NCBI GenBank assembly: GCA_025267735.1
Contig: CM046303.1
Location: 58,545,403 to 58,609,402, forward strand
Direction: 5' to 3'
Source: Mactra quadrangularis
Taxonomy: Eukaryota; Mollusca; Bivalvia; Venerida; Mactridae
DNA length: 64,000 nt
The position numbers and the translations under genes are program-made. Within the stretch, counting starts at the first letter, position 1. Each line of letters begins with the position of its first letter. Below the pieces are notes generated by a model. The model was not told the DNA's origin. It did not search any database and saw only the letters and a list, made by a program, of their open reading frames with translations. Below are positions 1-12,044 of this stretch, in pieces.

Positions 1-598
1 AATTGTGTTAAAGTTTTTCTTTTCCATATATTTTTGGCATTTATAGTCAGATCCTAATGAAACTTCATACAATAATAACATACCATGTGAGGAACAGAAT
101 AAAAAAGTAACCAAAACTCCACCTGCCTTTATTATGGATTATTTACCTTTGTAATTTTGGTGTTAACAATTGCGTTGAAGTTTTTATTGTTTCATATATT
201 TCTGCCATTTATAGTCAGATCTCTACAAAACTTCATACAATGATAACATACCCTGTGATGTAAAGAATTAGAAAGTAACTACAACTCTTCCTGGCTTAAT
301 TATGGATTATTTCCCTTGTAATTTTTGCGTTAAAGATTTCAATTTGTTGCATATCTCTGCCATTTATCGTCAGATTCTGAAGAAATTGCAAACAATGATT
401 CCATAAGTTATGTGATAAACTGAATTAGAAAGTAACCACAACTCTACCTGGCTCAATTATGGATTTTACCTTTGCTTTTTTGTGTTAAAGTTTTCAATTT
501 GTTGGATATCTCTGCCAATTAGTGTCAGATCCATACAATAATAACATACCATGTGTTGAACAGAATTAGAAAGTATACTTTATTCTTCCTGGCTTTAT
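1..598. repeat. Pearl-type core repeats, about 4 copies of 155-167 bp
   Basis: The phrase CATTTATAGTCAGATC followed by AACTTCATACAATRATAACATACC recurs near 38, 204, 359 and 514, each copy ending in a TGGATTATTT-like segment. A single copy of the same unit lies at 27357-27530, right after a Pearl-like element, so these are probably core repeats of such an element whose left end is outside the window. No coding sequence is seen. Confidence 0.7.
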
Positions 599-1510
599 TC
601 TTCCTGTCGCTTTATGACACATAAAAACTCTGTAAGCATTCTATACAGCAAACGTAGTATAACTGTTTTGATCATTTCTTTTTTTGTCTCTGTATGACAC
701 ATAAAAACTCTGTAGGCATTTTAATTAAGTAAACATAGCATCACTATTTTGATGGTTGTACTTTCTTTGTTGCTGTATGACACATAATAATTCTGAAAAT
801 ATTTTATACAGCAAACAAAGCATAACTGTTTTGATCATTTCTTTCTTTGTCGCTGTATGACACATAATAACTCCATAAGCATTTTATAAAGCAAACAAAG
901 CATAACTGTTTTGATCATTTCTTTCTTTGTCGCTGTATGACACATAAAAACTCTGTAAGCATTTTATACAGCAAACATAGCATAACTATTTTTATATTTT
1001 CTTTCTTTGTCGCTGTAGGACACAAAAAAACTCTCTTTGTGCCTGAATGACACATGACAACTCCGTAAGCATTTTAATAGAGTAAACATAGCATTACTGT
1101 TTTGAGCGTTATACTTTCTTTGTTGCTGTATGACACATAATAATTCTGAAAATATTTTATTCAGCAAACATAGCATGGCTGTTTTGATCATTTCTTTCTT
1201 TGTCGCTGTATGACACATAATAGATCCATAAGCATTTTATAAAGCAAACATAGCATCACTGTTTTGATCATTTCTTTCTTTATCACCGTATGACACATAA
1301 TAATTCCATAAGCATTTTATAAAGCAAACATAGAATAACTGTTTTGATCAGTTCTTTCTTTGTCGCTGTATGACACATAATAACTCCATAAGCATTTTAT
1401 AAAGCAAACATAGCATCACTGTTTTGATCAGTTCTTTCTTTGTTGCTGTATGACACATGATAACTCTGTAAGCATTAAAAAAGCAAACACAGCATAACTG
1501 TTTTTATCAT
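599..1510. repeat. 80-bp tandem repeat array, about 12 copies
   Basis: The anchor CGCTGTATGACACATAA recurs near 608, 688, 771, 851, 931, 1011, 1043, 1124, 1204, 1284, 1364 and 1444. The 851, 931 and 1011 copies are exactly 80 bp apart, while one copy near 1043 is shortened. Each unit ends with GCAAACATAGCATAACTG and a CTTTCTTTG run. A short minus-strand open frame in it is a by-product of the repeat. Confidence 0.9.
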
Positions 1511-1670
1511 TTTGCATTCTCAGCCCAAAACGTTTTTACAACATCTAATTTATTGTATGAAACTATTTTTAATTATTGTTTATATTCCATTTCAAAGTTG
1601 TTATTGACAATCGAAAATGTTCAAACAGAGATAATAATAATGGTGTGGTCGCTTTATTTTTCAGTATTGA

Positions 1671-4600
1671 TAAGGAGTAGGTGATGTGCCTGCACAATTT
1701 TTGAATTTTACATATATATTTTACCATTCTATTTTTGTAATATTTTTAATAACATTTGCTAGTAGGTAATTTTTTGCTGTTGATGTAGGTTATTTTTACA
1801 ATTTAAGGTTTATCATGCCATAAACACTAGATACTATGTGGAGTTCATGATGTGTTTGCATTTTTTTTCCATTTTTTACTTTGATTTTGTCATTTTTGTT
1901 TCCTTTTTTTACATTTTTTTGCTAGTAGGTTTATTTTACCAATCTTAGAATTTTGCTTGTTGGTTATTTTTTGCATTTGATGTAGTTTTTTTACAATTTA
2001 AGCTTTATCATGCCACAGACACTAGACACTGGTCAAATGGAGATGGTCGATATGTCTTGGTCACGGAGTCTTACCTCTCCATTTGATATAAACAGAGTTC
2101 ATGATGTGTTAGCAAAGTTTTTTCTGTTTTTTTGTTTTACTTTGATTTTGTCATTTTTGTTTTCTTTTTTTACATATTTAATATGCCAGAAAGAATTTTG
2201 GGCATATTATGTTATACCCCCTGGCGTCTGTTTGTTCGTCCCTCTGTTAGCAATACGGTTTCCGGAGCTTAACTTAAGTTCCATTTGGCCCACAAGATTC
2301 AAACTTCATACCATGATTGCCAATATCGGGTTGAAGACCCCTATTGATTTTAGGGTCACAAGGTCAAAGGTCTTAAAACTGAAAACAGTTTCCAGAGCAT
2401 AACTTAAGTTCCATTTGGCCCACAATATTTAAACCTCATATGATGATTGTCCATATTGGTTAGAAGACCCCTATTGATTTTTGGGTCACAAGGTCAAAGG
2501 TCAAGGTCACTATTACCTTTAAACTGAAAACAGTTTCCGGAGCATAACTTAAGTTTCATTTGACCCACAATATTTAATTTTCATATGATGATTGTCCATA
2601 TTAGGTAGAAGACCCCTATTGATTTTGGGGTCACAAGGTCAAAGGTCAAGGTCACTATTACCTTAAAACTGAAAACAGTTTCCAAAGCATAACTAAAGTT
2701 TCATTTGGCCCACAATATTTAAACCTCATATGATGATTGTCCATATCAGGTAGAAGAACCCTATTGATTTTGGGGTCACAATGTCAAAGGTCAAGGTCAC
2801 TATTACCTTAAAACTGAAAACAGTTTCCGGAGCATAACTAAAGTTTCATTTGGCCCACAGTATTCAAACTTCATGGAAGGATTGTCCATATCGGGTAAAA
2901 GACCCCTATTGATTTTGGGGTCACAAGGTCGAAGGTCAAGGTAACTATTACTTTAAAACTGAAAACAGTTTCCGGAGCATTTCTTAAGTTCCATTTGGTC
3001 CACAATATTCAAACTTAAAAAACAACACTTTCTGGCATATAATGCTCCGCCTAGCAGTGCTCTTGTTTTGCTAGTAGTTTTTTTTACCAATTTATTTGAA
3101 GGTTTATCATGCCACAGACACTAGACACTGGTCAAATGGAGATGGTCGATATGACTTGGTCACGGAGTCTTACCTCTGCAATTGATATAAACAGAGTTCA
3201 TGATGTGTTAGCATAGTTTTTTTCTGTGAGTTTTTTTTTACTTTGATTTTGTCATTTTTGTTTTCTTTTTTTTTACATTTTTTTGCTAGTAGGTTTTTTT
3301 TACCAATCTTAGAATTTTGCTTGTAGGTTATTTTTTGCAGTTGATGTAGGTTTTTTTGACAATTTAAGGTTTTACATGCGATAGATACTAGGCACTGGTC
3401 AAATGGAGATTGGTCGATATGACTCACTGAATCTTACCTCTCCAATTGATGTTAACAGAGTCAGTGATGTGTTTGCATGTCTTTTTTTCTATTTTTACTT
3501 TTCCTTTGTTAATATCATTTTTTTTCATCATTAATTTTGCTAGTAGATTATTTTTTTAATCTTAAATTTTTGCTGTAGGTTATTTTGTTTGTTAATTTTC
3601 TTTTCTTTTTTCATCATTAAATTTGCTAGAAGATAATTTTTTTAATCCTAAATTTTTGCTGTAGGTTACTTTTTTTGTTAATTTTCTTTTCTTTTTTCAT
3701 CATTAATTTTGCTAGTAGATTATTTTTTTAATCTTAAATTTTTGCTGTAGGGTATTTTTTTCTAGTTGATGTAGGTTTTTTTTACAACTAAAGGTTTTAC
3801 ATGCGATAGATACTAGGCACTGGTCAAATGGAGATTGGTCGATATGACTTGGTCACGGAGTCTTACCTCTCCAATTGATGTTAACAGAGTCTGTGATGTA
3901 TTTGCATGTTTTTTTTCTATTTTTACTTAATTTTGTATTTTTCTTTTCATTTTATCTATTAATTTGCTTGTAGGTTATTTTTCCATCATTAGTTTTGCTA
4001 GTAGGTTATTTTTCAATCTTAAATTTTTGCTGTAGGTTTTTTTTACAGTTGATGTAGGTTATTTTTTACAATTTAATGTTTAACATGCGATAGTCACTAG
4101 GCACTGGTCAAATGGAGATTGGTCGATATGACTTGGTCACGGAGTCTTACCTCTCCAATTGATGTTAACAGAGTCTGTGATGTATTTGCATGTTTTTTTT
4201 TCTGTGTTTACTTAATTTTGTATTTTTCTTTTCTTTTTTATCAATTATTTTGCTTGTAGGTTATTTTTCATCAATAATTTTGTTAGTAGGTTATTTTTCC
4301 ATCAATAATTTTGCTATTAGGTTATTTTTTCAGTTATTTTTTCAATAATAATTTTGCTAGTAGTTTATTCCTTCAATCTTAAATTTTTGCTGTAGGTTTT
4401 TTACAGTTGATGTAGGTTATTTTTATACAATTAAAGGTTTTACATGCGATAGTCACTAGGCACTGGTCAAATGGAGATTGGTCGATATGACTTGGTCACG
4501 GAGTCTTACCTCTCCAATTGATGTTAACAGAGTCTGTGATGTATTTGCATGTTTTTTTTTCTATTTTTACTTACTTTTGTATTTTTCTTTTCATTTTATC

Positions 4601-7600
4601 TATTAATTTGCTTGTAGGTTATTTTTCCATCATTAGTTTTGCTAGTATGTTATTTTTTCAATCTTAAATTTTTGCTGTAGGTTTTTTTTACAGTTGATGT
4701 AGGTTATTTTTTACAATTTAATGTTTAACATGCGATAGTCACTAGGCACTGGTCAAATGGAGATTGGTCGATATGACTTGGTCACGGAGTCTTACCTCTC
4801 CAATTGATGTTAACAGAGTCTGTGATGTATTTGCATGTTTTTTTTTCTGTGTTTACTTAATTTTGTATTTTTCTTTTCTTTTTTATCAATTATTTTGCTT
4901 GTAGGTTATTTTTCATCAATAATTTTGTTAATAGGTTATTTTTCCATCAATAATTTTGCTATTAGGTTATTTTTTCAGTTATTTTTTCAATAATAATTTT
5001 GCTAGTAGTTTATTTCTTCAATCTTAAATTTTTGCTGTAGGTTTTTTACAGTTGATGTAGGTTATTTTTTTACAATTTAAGGTTTTACATGCGATAGTCA
5101 CTAGGCACTGGTCAAATGGAGATTGGTCGATATGACTTGGTCACGGAGTCTTACCTCTCCAATTGATGTTAACAGAGTCTGTGATGTATTTGCATGTTTT
5201 TTTTCTATTTTTACTTAGTTTTGTATTTTTCTTTTCATTTTATCTATTAATTTGCTTGTAGGTTATTTTTCCATCATTAGTTTTGCTAGTATGTCATTTT
5301 TTCAATCTTAAATTTTTGCTGTAGGTTTTTTTTACAGTTGATGTAGGTTATTTTTTACAATTTAATGTTTAACATGCGATAGTCACTAGGCACTGGTCAA
5401 ATGGAGATTGGTCGATATGACTTGGTCACGGAGTCTTACCTCTCCAATTGATGTTAACAGAGTCTGTGATGTATTTGCATGTTTTTTTTTCTGTGTTTAC
5501 TTAATTTTGTATTTTTCTTTTCTTTTTTATCAATTATTTTGCTTGTAGGTTATTTTTCATCAATAATTTTGTTAGTAGGTTATTTTTCCATCAATAATTT
5601 TGCTATTAGGTTATTTTTTCAGTTATTTTTTCAATAATAATTTTGCTAGTAGTTTATTCCTTCAATCTTAAATTTTTGCTGTAGGTTTTTTACAGTTGAT
5701 GTAGGTTATTTTTATACAATTAAAGGTTTTACATGCGATAGTCACTAGGCACTGGTCAAATGGAGATTGGTCGATATGACTTGGTCACGGAGTCTTACCT
5801 CTCCAATTGATGTTAACAGAGTCTGTGATGTATTTGCATGTTTTTTTTTCTATTTTTACTTACTTTTGTATTTTTCTTTTCATTTTATCTATTAATTTGC
5901 TTGTAGGTTATTTTTCCATCATTAGTTTTGCTAGTATGTCATTTTTTCAATCTTAAATTTTTGCTGTAGGTTTTTTTTACAGTTGATGTAGGCTATTTTT
6001 TACAATTTAATGTTTAACATGTGATAGTCACTAGGCACTGGTCAAATGGAGATTGGTCGATATGACTTAGTCACGGAGTCTTACCTCTACAATTGATGTT
6101 AACAGAGTCTGTGATGTATTTGCATGTTTTTTTTTTCTATTTTTACTTAATTTTGTATTTTTCTTTTCATTTTATCTATTAATTTGCTTGTAGGTTATTT
6201 TTCCATCATTAGTTTTGCTAGTATGTTATTTTTTCAATCTTTAATTTTTGCTGTAGGTTTTTTTTACAGTTGATGTAGGTTATTTTTTACAATTTAAGGT
6301 TTTACATGCGATAGTCACTAGGCACTGGTCAAATGGAGATTGGTCGATATGACTTGGTCACGGAGTCTTACCTCTCCAATTGATGTTAACAGAGTCTGTG
6401 ATGTATTTGCATGTTTTTTTTTCTATTTTTACTTAATTTTGTATTTTTCTTTTCATTTTATCTATTAATTTGCTTGTAGGTTATTTTTCCATCATTAGTT
6501 CTGCTAGTATGTTATTTTTTCAATCTTTAATTTTTGCTGTAGGTTTTTTTTACAGTTGATGTAGGTTATTTTTTACAATTTAATGTTTAACATGCGATAG
6601 TCACTAGGCACTGGTCAAATGGAGATTGGTCGATATGACTTGGTCACGGAGTCTTACCTCTCCAATTGATGTTAACGGAGTCGGTGATGTATTTGCATGT
6701 TTTTTTTCTGTGTTTACTTAATTTTGTATTTTTCTTTTCTTTTTTATCAATTATTTTGCTTGTAGGTTATTTTTCATCAATAATTTTGTTAGTAGGTTAT
6801 TTTTCCATCAATAATTTTGCTATTAGGTTATTTTTTCAGTTATTTTTTCAATAATAATTTTGCTAGTAGGTTATTTCTTCAATCTTATATTTTTGCTGTA
6901 GGTTTTTTACAGTTGATGTAGGTTTTTTTTTTACAATTTAAGGTTTTACATGCGATAGTCACTAGGCACTGGTCAAATGGAGATTGGTCAATATGACTTG
7001 GTCACGGAGTCTTACCTCTCCAATTGATGTTAACAGAGTCTGTGATGTATTTGCATGTTTTTTTTTCTATTTTTACTTAATTTTGTATTTTTCTTTTCAT
7101 TTTATCTATTAATTTGCTTGTAGGTTATTTTTCCATCATTAGTTCTGCTAGTATGTTATTTTTTCAATCTTAAATTTTTGCTGTAGGTTTTTTTTACAGT
7201 TGATGTAGGTTATTTTTTACAATTTAATGTTTAACATGCGATAGTCACTAGGCACTGGTCAAATGGAGATTGGTCGATATGACTTGGTCACGGAGTCTTA
7301 CCTCTCCAATTGATGTTAACGGAGTCTGTGATGTGTTTGCATGTCTTTTTTTCTATTTTTACTTTTCCTTTGTTTTTTTTTCTCATCTTTTTTCGTCATT
7401 AATTTTGCTAGTAGGTTATTTTTTTATTCTTAAATTTTTGCTGTAGGTTATTTTTTTTGGTAATTTTCTTTCCTTTTTTCATCATTATTTTTGCTAGTAG
7501 ATTATTTTTTTAATCTTAAATTTTTGCTGAAGGTTATTTTTTTCTAGTTGATGTAGGTTTTTTTACAATTTAAGGTTTATCATGCGACAGACACTAGACA

Positions 7601-7850
7601 CTGGTCAAATGGAGATGGTTGATATGACTTGGTTACGGAGTCTTACCTCTCCAATTGATATAAACAGAGTTCATGATGTGTTAGCATGTTTTTTCTCCTT
7701 TTTTTTTACTTTGAATTTGGAAATTTGTCTTTTTTTTTTACTTTATTTTTGCTAGTAGGTTATTTTTCAATCTAAGATTTTTTTCTGGTAAGTTAATTCT
7801 TTCAAATGATGTAGGTTATTTTTTGTACAGTAAAGTTATTTTTTATAATA
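1671..7850. repeat. Satellite array with alternating short and long monomers
   Basis: The anchor GGCACTGGTCAAATGGAGAT occurs at 3391, 3816, 4100, 4459, 4745, 5104, 5389, 5748, 6034, 6321, 6607, 6965 and 7251. Diverged copies (GACACTGG) are at 2025, 3124 and 7597, and a weaker one is near 1828. Between 4100 and 7251 the spacings are 359, 286, 359, 285, 359, 286, 287, 286, 358 and 286. The long form differs by about 72 bp of extra AATAATTTTGCTAGTAGG-type sub-repeats. Each monomer has a conserved about 120-bp block (CACGGAGTCTTACCTC, GATGTTAACAGAGTC) and a T-rich remainder. Outer monomers are more diverged than inner ones. Confidence 0.92.
2176..3067 (+). mobile_element. Pearl-like element with six 145-bp core repeats, inserted in the satellite
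   Basis: It interrupts a satellite monomer between TACAT and TTTGCTAGTAG. It starts with AATATGCCAGAAAG and TTATACCCCCTGG, has a short CGTCTGTTTGTTCGTCC block, and then six copies of a unit anchored on GTTTCCGGAGC at 2258, 2388, 2533, 2678, 2823 and 2968 (145 bp apart; the first interval is 130). It ends CTTTCTGGCATATAATGC and CTTGTT. Pearl elements of bivalves have this plan. A 130-residue open frame across its left part is not a gene. Confidence 0.7.
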
Positions 7851-7907
7851 TATTTCAGTGTATATACTGTTTTATGATAAATGATGATATTGTAATTTAA
7901 TAAACTA

Positions 7908-8051
7908 ATGTTTTCTGTAATGGACAGATTTGTGAGTGAACGACATTGCACGGACAAGTTGACACATTGCGGCGAGGAAAACACCTGTCATTGTTCTGGT
8001 CACAGCCAGTCAATGACTAAGACAGTACTCGTTACTGAACAGTACATTTAG
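7908..8051 (+). other. Unrecognised 47-residue Cys-containing reading frame
   Basis: A short frame directly after the satellite reads MFSVMDRFVSERHC and continues with a Cys/His-containing stretch (CGEENTCHC) to a TAG at 8049. The DNA is richer in GC than its neighbours. An AG at 7925-7926 could be a splice acceptor, so this might be an exon. No family is recognised and no donor site is convincing. Confidence 0.15.
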
Positions 8052-9369
8052 ATACTGTACAGTAGGTTGACATGTCCTGTCAATCACTTACATAGTCATT
8101 TTGTTTTTGTTTTGGGCATTCTTTAAAGTTCTTTAATGTTTAATCTTTGTTTTAATCGCACATGAATTCTACTTATTTTTATTGTTGGAAAAAGCAAGTT
8201 ATATATTTAGCCTTTACAAGTATATTTCATTTTTATTTTTAGTTTTATTTAAGTGTAGTTATTATTTTTTATGTTTTAAAAACTCATAATTTGTAGGTTT
8301 TTTTCATTAAAATTTGTCAATAGTTTAAAATCAATGTGTTATTCATTAAGACTTGGCAAACAGCACATTCACTACTACTTATAGTCTTGTATTTTTGAAT
8401 TGATTGATAATATTTCCTGGAATATTATTTCAATGCATTCTATATTTATTTATTAAGATAGAATCAATTTATGTATCATTGGATTTATATTTTATAGGTT
8501 TATTTTGATTCAATTTTATTTTGAAAAATATGTCAATATAAAATTCAAAGGTTTTTATGGGCGATTACTTTTAGGGTTTAAAATTTGTCCACTTTCTTCA
8601 ATACCTATTCCCTTCAAAATGCAAGGTCAGCAGTTTTTGTTATAACATCAGTAACCTAATCTATTGTTTAAACTGATGTGAGCCATGAAGAGCCACTATG
8701 GATCTCTTGTCAAATGTTCTAATTCAGCATGAAGACGGCACAACCAACAAAGCTAGCAACAAATCAGTTCATTTGTCCACAAAGTGTTTATGTTTTTTTG
8801 GAATTCTCTTTTTTATCTTGATAATTGTATTGAAAATTAACCCAAACTCCTGGTTTACGCCATCTGGTTTACTATACATTATTCACATTTTACCTTGCCC
8901 ATTACATGCCTTTGTTGCTTTGCTTAATGAATATATGTCAGATTTCATTAATTGTGATTAATACAAACTTGTTCTTAATCTTAGGGAAACAAATATCTTT
9001 ACATGGAAGTATATGTCCCCCCTTCACTGACATGTGTGACTGGTGTACAAATTACTTATTATGAACAAATACAACATTTTTTCCTTTAACCATACCAATT
9101 AGCTTTTTTGCTTACACGCACTACATGTACCAAGTCATGCCCTACCTTACCCTACATCATGAAAAACTGTTATGACAAGCATACTAGCCTACTTGACTTA
9201 CACAGCAAAAACACATGTATACACACTTAGAAAAATACTCTTCATAATAATTGCAGGCACAATAAAATCATTTTACTTGTACAAAAACATACCAGTATAA
9301 CAAACAAAATCTACATGTGATGTATTTACTGACCCACTGCATTAAGTCAATTAGTAGAATATCTTAGAT
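8052..9369. other. AT-rich stretch without a supported gene; one 87-residue frame
   Basis: Nothing repetitive stands out. An ATG at 8698, preceded in frame by a TGA, opens an 87-residue frame to 8961. It begins MDLLSNVLIQHEDGTTNKAS and has one hydrophobic stretch (about residues 35-46). A weak donor (AAA then GTGTTT, about 8783) would have the right phase to join the exon at 9985, but that join is speculative. Confidence 0.2.
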
Positions 9370-9380
9370 AGATAGATTAA

Positions 9381-9664
9381 CACGGATCGATAGCGCAGTT
9401 TGTAGTGCTCTGGGATTTGGAATCTCGTGCCTGAGGGGTGCGGTTTTGAATCCCACCGGGGAGGTTATACTCTTCCATGAAAATTTGACAATAATGTTGA
9501 TTTTCCTCCATTGATTAGATAATAAGGAGAAGTTTCCGGCCTTGTGGAAGGGTAGGTGAGTACTGGTTATAGACAATAGTCCAGGAAAGCTAGGTTAGGT
9601 GCGCTGGATGCTGCAAAATGACCTAAAATTGTGTTGACATGGCGTTAAAATCTAGCAAAAAAAA
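9381..9664 (+). mobile_element. tRNA-derived SINE, family 1 (full length)
   Basis: The head carries a Pol III A box (GATAGCGCAGTTTGTAG) and a decayed B box (GGTTTTGAATCCC). The body includes CTTCCATGAAAATTTGAC and GGTAGGTGAGTACTGG, and the tail is TGTGTTGACATGGCGTTAA followed by an A-rich run. A direct repeat AGATAGATTAA flanks it (9370-9380 and 9665-9675), so insertion by target-primed reverse transcription is clear. It is an insertion, not a working tRNA gene. Confidence 0.92.
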
Positions 9665-9984
9665 AGATAGATTAATTTTTGCATAGTATGTATACAATTT
9701 TACTAGAAATTATAATGTTTATGTACAGTAAAATGTCATTAAGTAAAATTCTTGTCCATGATATGCACTCCAAGGCAAAAGTGCTCAATTGTAAATGCAT
9801 TTTTGTTGTCTTGTGTATTTTATATCATCAAAATTCATGTCACGAACTTCTGGCACAAAAATATGTGTGTTTCTGGTTCTATCTCCCCCTAAAATTGTAT
9901 TCAGTAGGTATGCAATCATTTTGTTTTTATCTTAACAAGAAACAGTTCTTTCCAGTTTCTCCTCTCTGATTTTATCTATTTCAG

Positions 9985-10079
9985 ATTGAAGATATTACTA
10001 GATGGGAGAAACCAATCTCCATGGAAAGAAGTCGATTTGGAAAACTGTCTACAGTCTATAGGACAAAAACTCAGTAACA
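9985..10079 (+). CDS. Penultimate coding exon of an unidentified host gene
   Basis: A strong acceptor (TTCTCCTCTCTGATTTTATCTATTTCAG read in two parts: pyrimidine-rich tract, then TTTCAG at 9980-9984) precedes 95 bp, followed by a donor GTAAGATTGA at 10080. One base completes a codon, then 31 codons are open: LKILLDGRNQSPWKEVDLEN followed by CLQSIGQKLSN, leaving one base. The next exon at 11138 begins with the two bases needed and stays open to a stop, so the phases agree. The composition (charged and amphipathic, no low complexity) looks like a real protein. I do not recognise the family. Upstream exons were not located with confidence; they may lie left of the satellite or outside the window. 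Confidence 0.6.
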
Positions 10080-10730
10080 GTAAGATTGATCATATTGCTG
10101 TAGTTTTCATCTTACTGCTTGCATTACAGGAGTAAGGTTATACTTACTGCTGTTCTTGCTAACTTCACATCCATACCATAACAATTCTTTCTAATTAAGA
10201 CCCTATAGAGGCAAAAATGTTGACATGCTTCATAAACATAAGGGATGAGATGGTATGGCCATATTTATCGATTCAATATTGATACATCAGTCTATGGTAT
10301 ACATATCATAACCCAGCACGATATATCGCGATACAACTCACTGTATGACATTCATAACCATGGGAAGTCCCTGTATTTTCAGTATTCACAGGGTTGCCTT
10401 TTTTGCTCAAGAATTATGATCCCTGTGTCTGTTTGTTAAAAGGGTTCGGTACTACTTAACCCGTGGACAACCCAACCCGTGGTTGTCTCAACCCTGAGTT
10501 TGAACAACTTAACCCATAGTTAGAGACAACTCAACACTTAAACAACCCATGATCATAAATAAGGAAATGTGAATGGTTGTAAATTTACAATAGCTACCTG
10601 TAACGTATATACAAATGTAGTTATATTGTCTCCTTTCTTATCGATACGATCCATAAGAAAATATACTGGTTTAATATTTTTGCAAAATTAAAAAAAAACA
10701 ATAACTGCTTTTACAATATTTCGTAAATGT
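10080..10730. repeat. Intron with a cluster of GGACAAC/CAACCC motifs
   Basis: Between 10440 and 10560 the words AACCCGTGGACAACCCAACC, GGTTGTCTCAACCC, GACAACTCAACAC and AACAACCCATG follow each other. The same vocabulary returns at 27575-27690, 46155-46190, 48760-48850 and 51190-51535. A short hAT-like remnant (TATCGATTCAATATTGATAC) lies near 10262. No coding sequence is seen in the rest. Confidence 0.5.
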
Positions 10731-10770
10731 AATTGTAAATGTGTGAAGGAACTTTTGGAGGGCAGTGTAC
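10731..10770. mobile_element. Solo end of a MITE (TGTGAAGGAACTTTTGGAGG type)
   Basis: About 40 bp (AATTGTAAATGTGTGAAGG, then AACTTTTGGAGGGCAGTGTA) are identical to the right end of the complete MITE at 23828-24192. The matching left end is not seen here. Confidence 0.6.
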
Positions 10771-11137
10771 ATGCCAAATCATCTATATGAGCCAAAGTAG
10801 TCTCTTGGTGCAATCTGAATAAAGCCTGATATCAAATTTTCCCCTCACAAAAATCAATTGTTTTACCTATGATGGCAGTGTATAGGATATCTGTTTACTG
10901 AGATTGCCTCTTGGGGTGATTTTATGTGAAACAGGTTTTAAAAATAAAATTGTTTGATTACCCCTGAAAACCTGCTAGAAAATACATTTACAATGTATTT
11001 GATTTGGGCAAGTAAAACATAATTATAGCTGGTTGTCCAAATGGGCAACCTACTTTAAAAAATAATGTTTAGTCCTGACAAAAGATCATTGAATTTGAAA
11101 GAAACTGTTGATCATTAATACAAAGATTTTTTTTCAG

Positions 11138-11181
11138 ATTTGAAACATTTTAACCAAGATGAGTTCATTGATCTGCTGTAA
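11138..11181 (+). CDS. Last coding exon of the same unidentified gene
   Basis: The acceptor is an eight-T tract ending TTTTCAG at 11131-11137. The two bases AT complete the codon left open by the exon ending at 10079 (AAT, Asn). The frame then reads LKHFNQDEFIDLL and stops at TAA 11179-11181. An AATAAA lies 17 bases further on. The joined C-terminus is 45 residues long and ends in an acidic amphipathic helix-like segment. The intron of 1058 bp carries no SINE but does contain a motif cluster (10440-10560) and a MITE end. The call rests on splice signals, phase agreement and the poly(A) signal; the gene's function is unknown. Confidence 0.6.
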
Positions 11182-11197
11182 ATATATGTATATCCAA

Positions 11198-11203
11198 AAT
11201 AAA
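11198..11203 (+). promoter_or_regulatory. Poly(A) signal AATAAA of the gene ending at 11181
   Basis: A canonical AATAAA hexamer lies 17 bases after the stop codon, giving a very short 3' untranslated region, with T/G-rich sequence (TTGTTGGTTTCTG) just downstream at about 11219. AATAAA is common in AT-rich DNA, so its weight comes from its place. Confidence 0.45.
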
Positions 11204-11261
11204 TGGTAGATGTTACTATTGTTGGTTTCTGTACTGGTTTACATGCAAGACAGTCTTAGTT

Positions 11262-11304
11262 GACATTGTGTTGACATGGCGTTAACTCCAATGAATAAAT
11301 ATGA
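11262..11304 (+). mobile_element. Orphan SINE 3' tail
   Basis: ATTGTGTTGACATGGCGTTA followed by ACTCCAATGAATAAAT matches the last about 40 bp of SINE family 1, without head or body. It is a severely 5'-truncated insertion. Confidence 0.65.
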
Positions 11305-11679
11305 ATTAGGTAAATGGTGACATCACAGAGTTGGTGTACCATTGGAACCACTCTGATTGTAAAAGTCATTGGACCAAGGGGGATTTTGTTGGACTCAGTC
11401 CAATGTCCACTGGCTAAATTCTATGACTGCATACATCTATTAGTATTCACCTTTTCCAGTTTTTGATGAAGATAAAGTGAGATTGATTTTAAAAGTGTCT
11501 TCTAATGGTGACCTAGTGTTTGACATCTAGATATTATATATTATCAGCGATACTCGAGAATTTCTACTGTGATCCTGTATAAGGCAAGAAAATAGTAAGC
11601 AGTTTTTTTGCATTCATTTTTTTTTTAAGTTAATTTTAAATTGATTTGCGAAGTTTGGCTTTTGCATACTGAGGATAAT
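11305..11679. other. No feature seen
   Basis: Ordinary AT-rich sequence. A T-run (TTTTTTTTTAAG) precedes the retroelement end that follows. Confidence 0.4.
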
Positions 11680-11885
11680 AATAATATTTATTTGGCATAG
11701 TGTACACATCGTAAAACATACAAACACAAATATCACAGACATCATGATGTAGTAACTATGTATTGCACACCAACACCAGGGATAACACAAAAAAGGGCAA
11801 GCCCTTATTTCCATTGTGGTCCCTGATGCCATTCCAGTACTGGTTCTTCTCAGGAAATGCTGCAGGGAGATAACTCACTGTAAAA
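11680..11885 (-). mobile_element. 3' end of a non-LTR retrotransposon (minus strand)
   Basis: Read on the minus strand, this stretch carries GGACCACAATGGAAATAAGG, TTGTGTTATCCCTGG, CACTATGCCAAATAAATA and a (TTATTATTATCC) simple tail. This is the usual look of a 5'-truncated LINE 3' untranslated end. The clade cannot be told from this much sequence. Confidence 0.5.
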
Positions 11886-12044
11886 TATATGGTACAATAC
11901 AGTAACCTTACAGTATTAGCTCCCTTGAACATCAGATATGAAATCACTGCTTTGGATCATTTATACTTTCTCTATTCTGAATTAGAATGAACTGTTTCAC
12001 AATTGAATGCTTTTTAATGTTTGTATGATTATGTCTCCTTTGTA

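Noticed and set aside
964..1218. 84-residue minus-strand frame
   Set aside because: It is produced by three 80-bp tandem units.
2010..2402. 130-residue plus-strand frame
   Set aside because: It crosses from a satellite monomer into the Pearl-like element and its core repeats; no domain is present.
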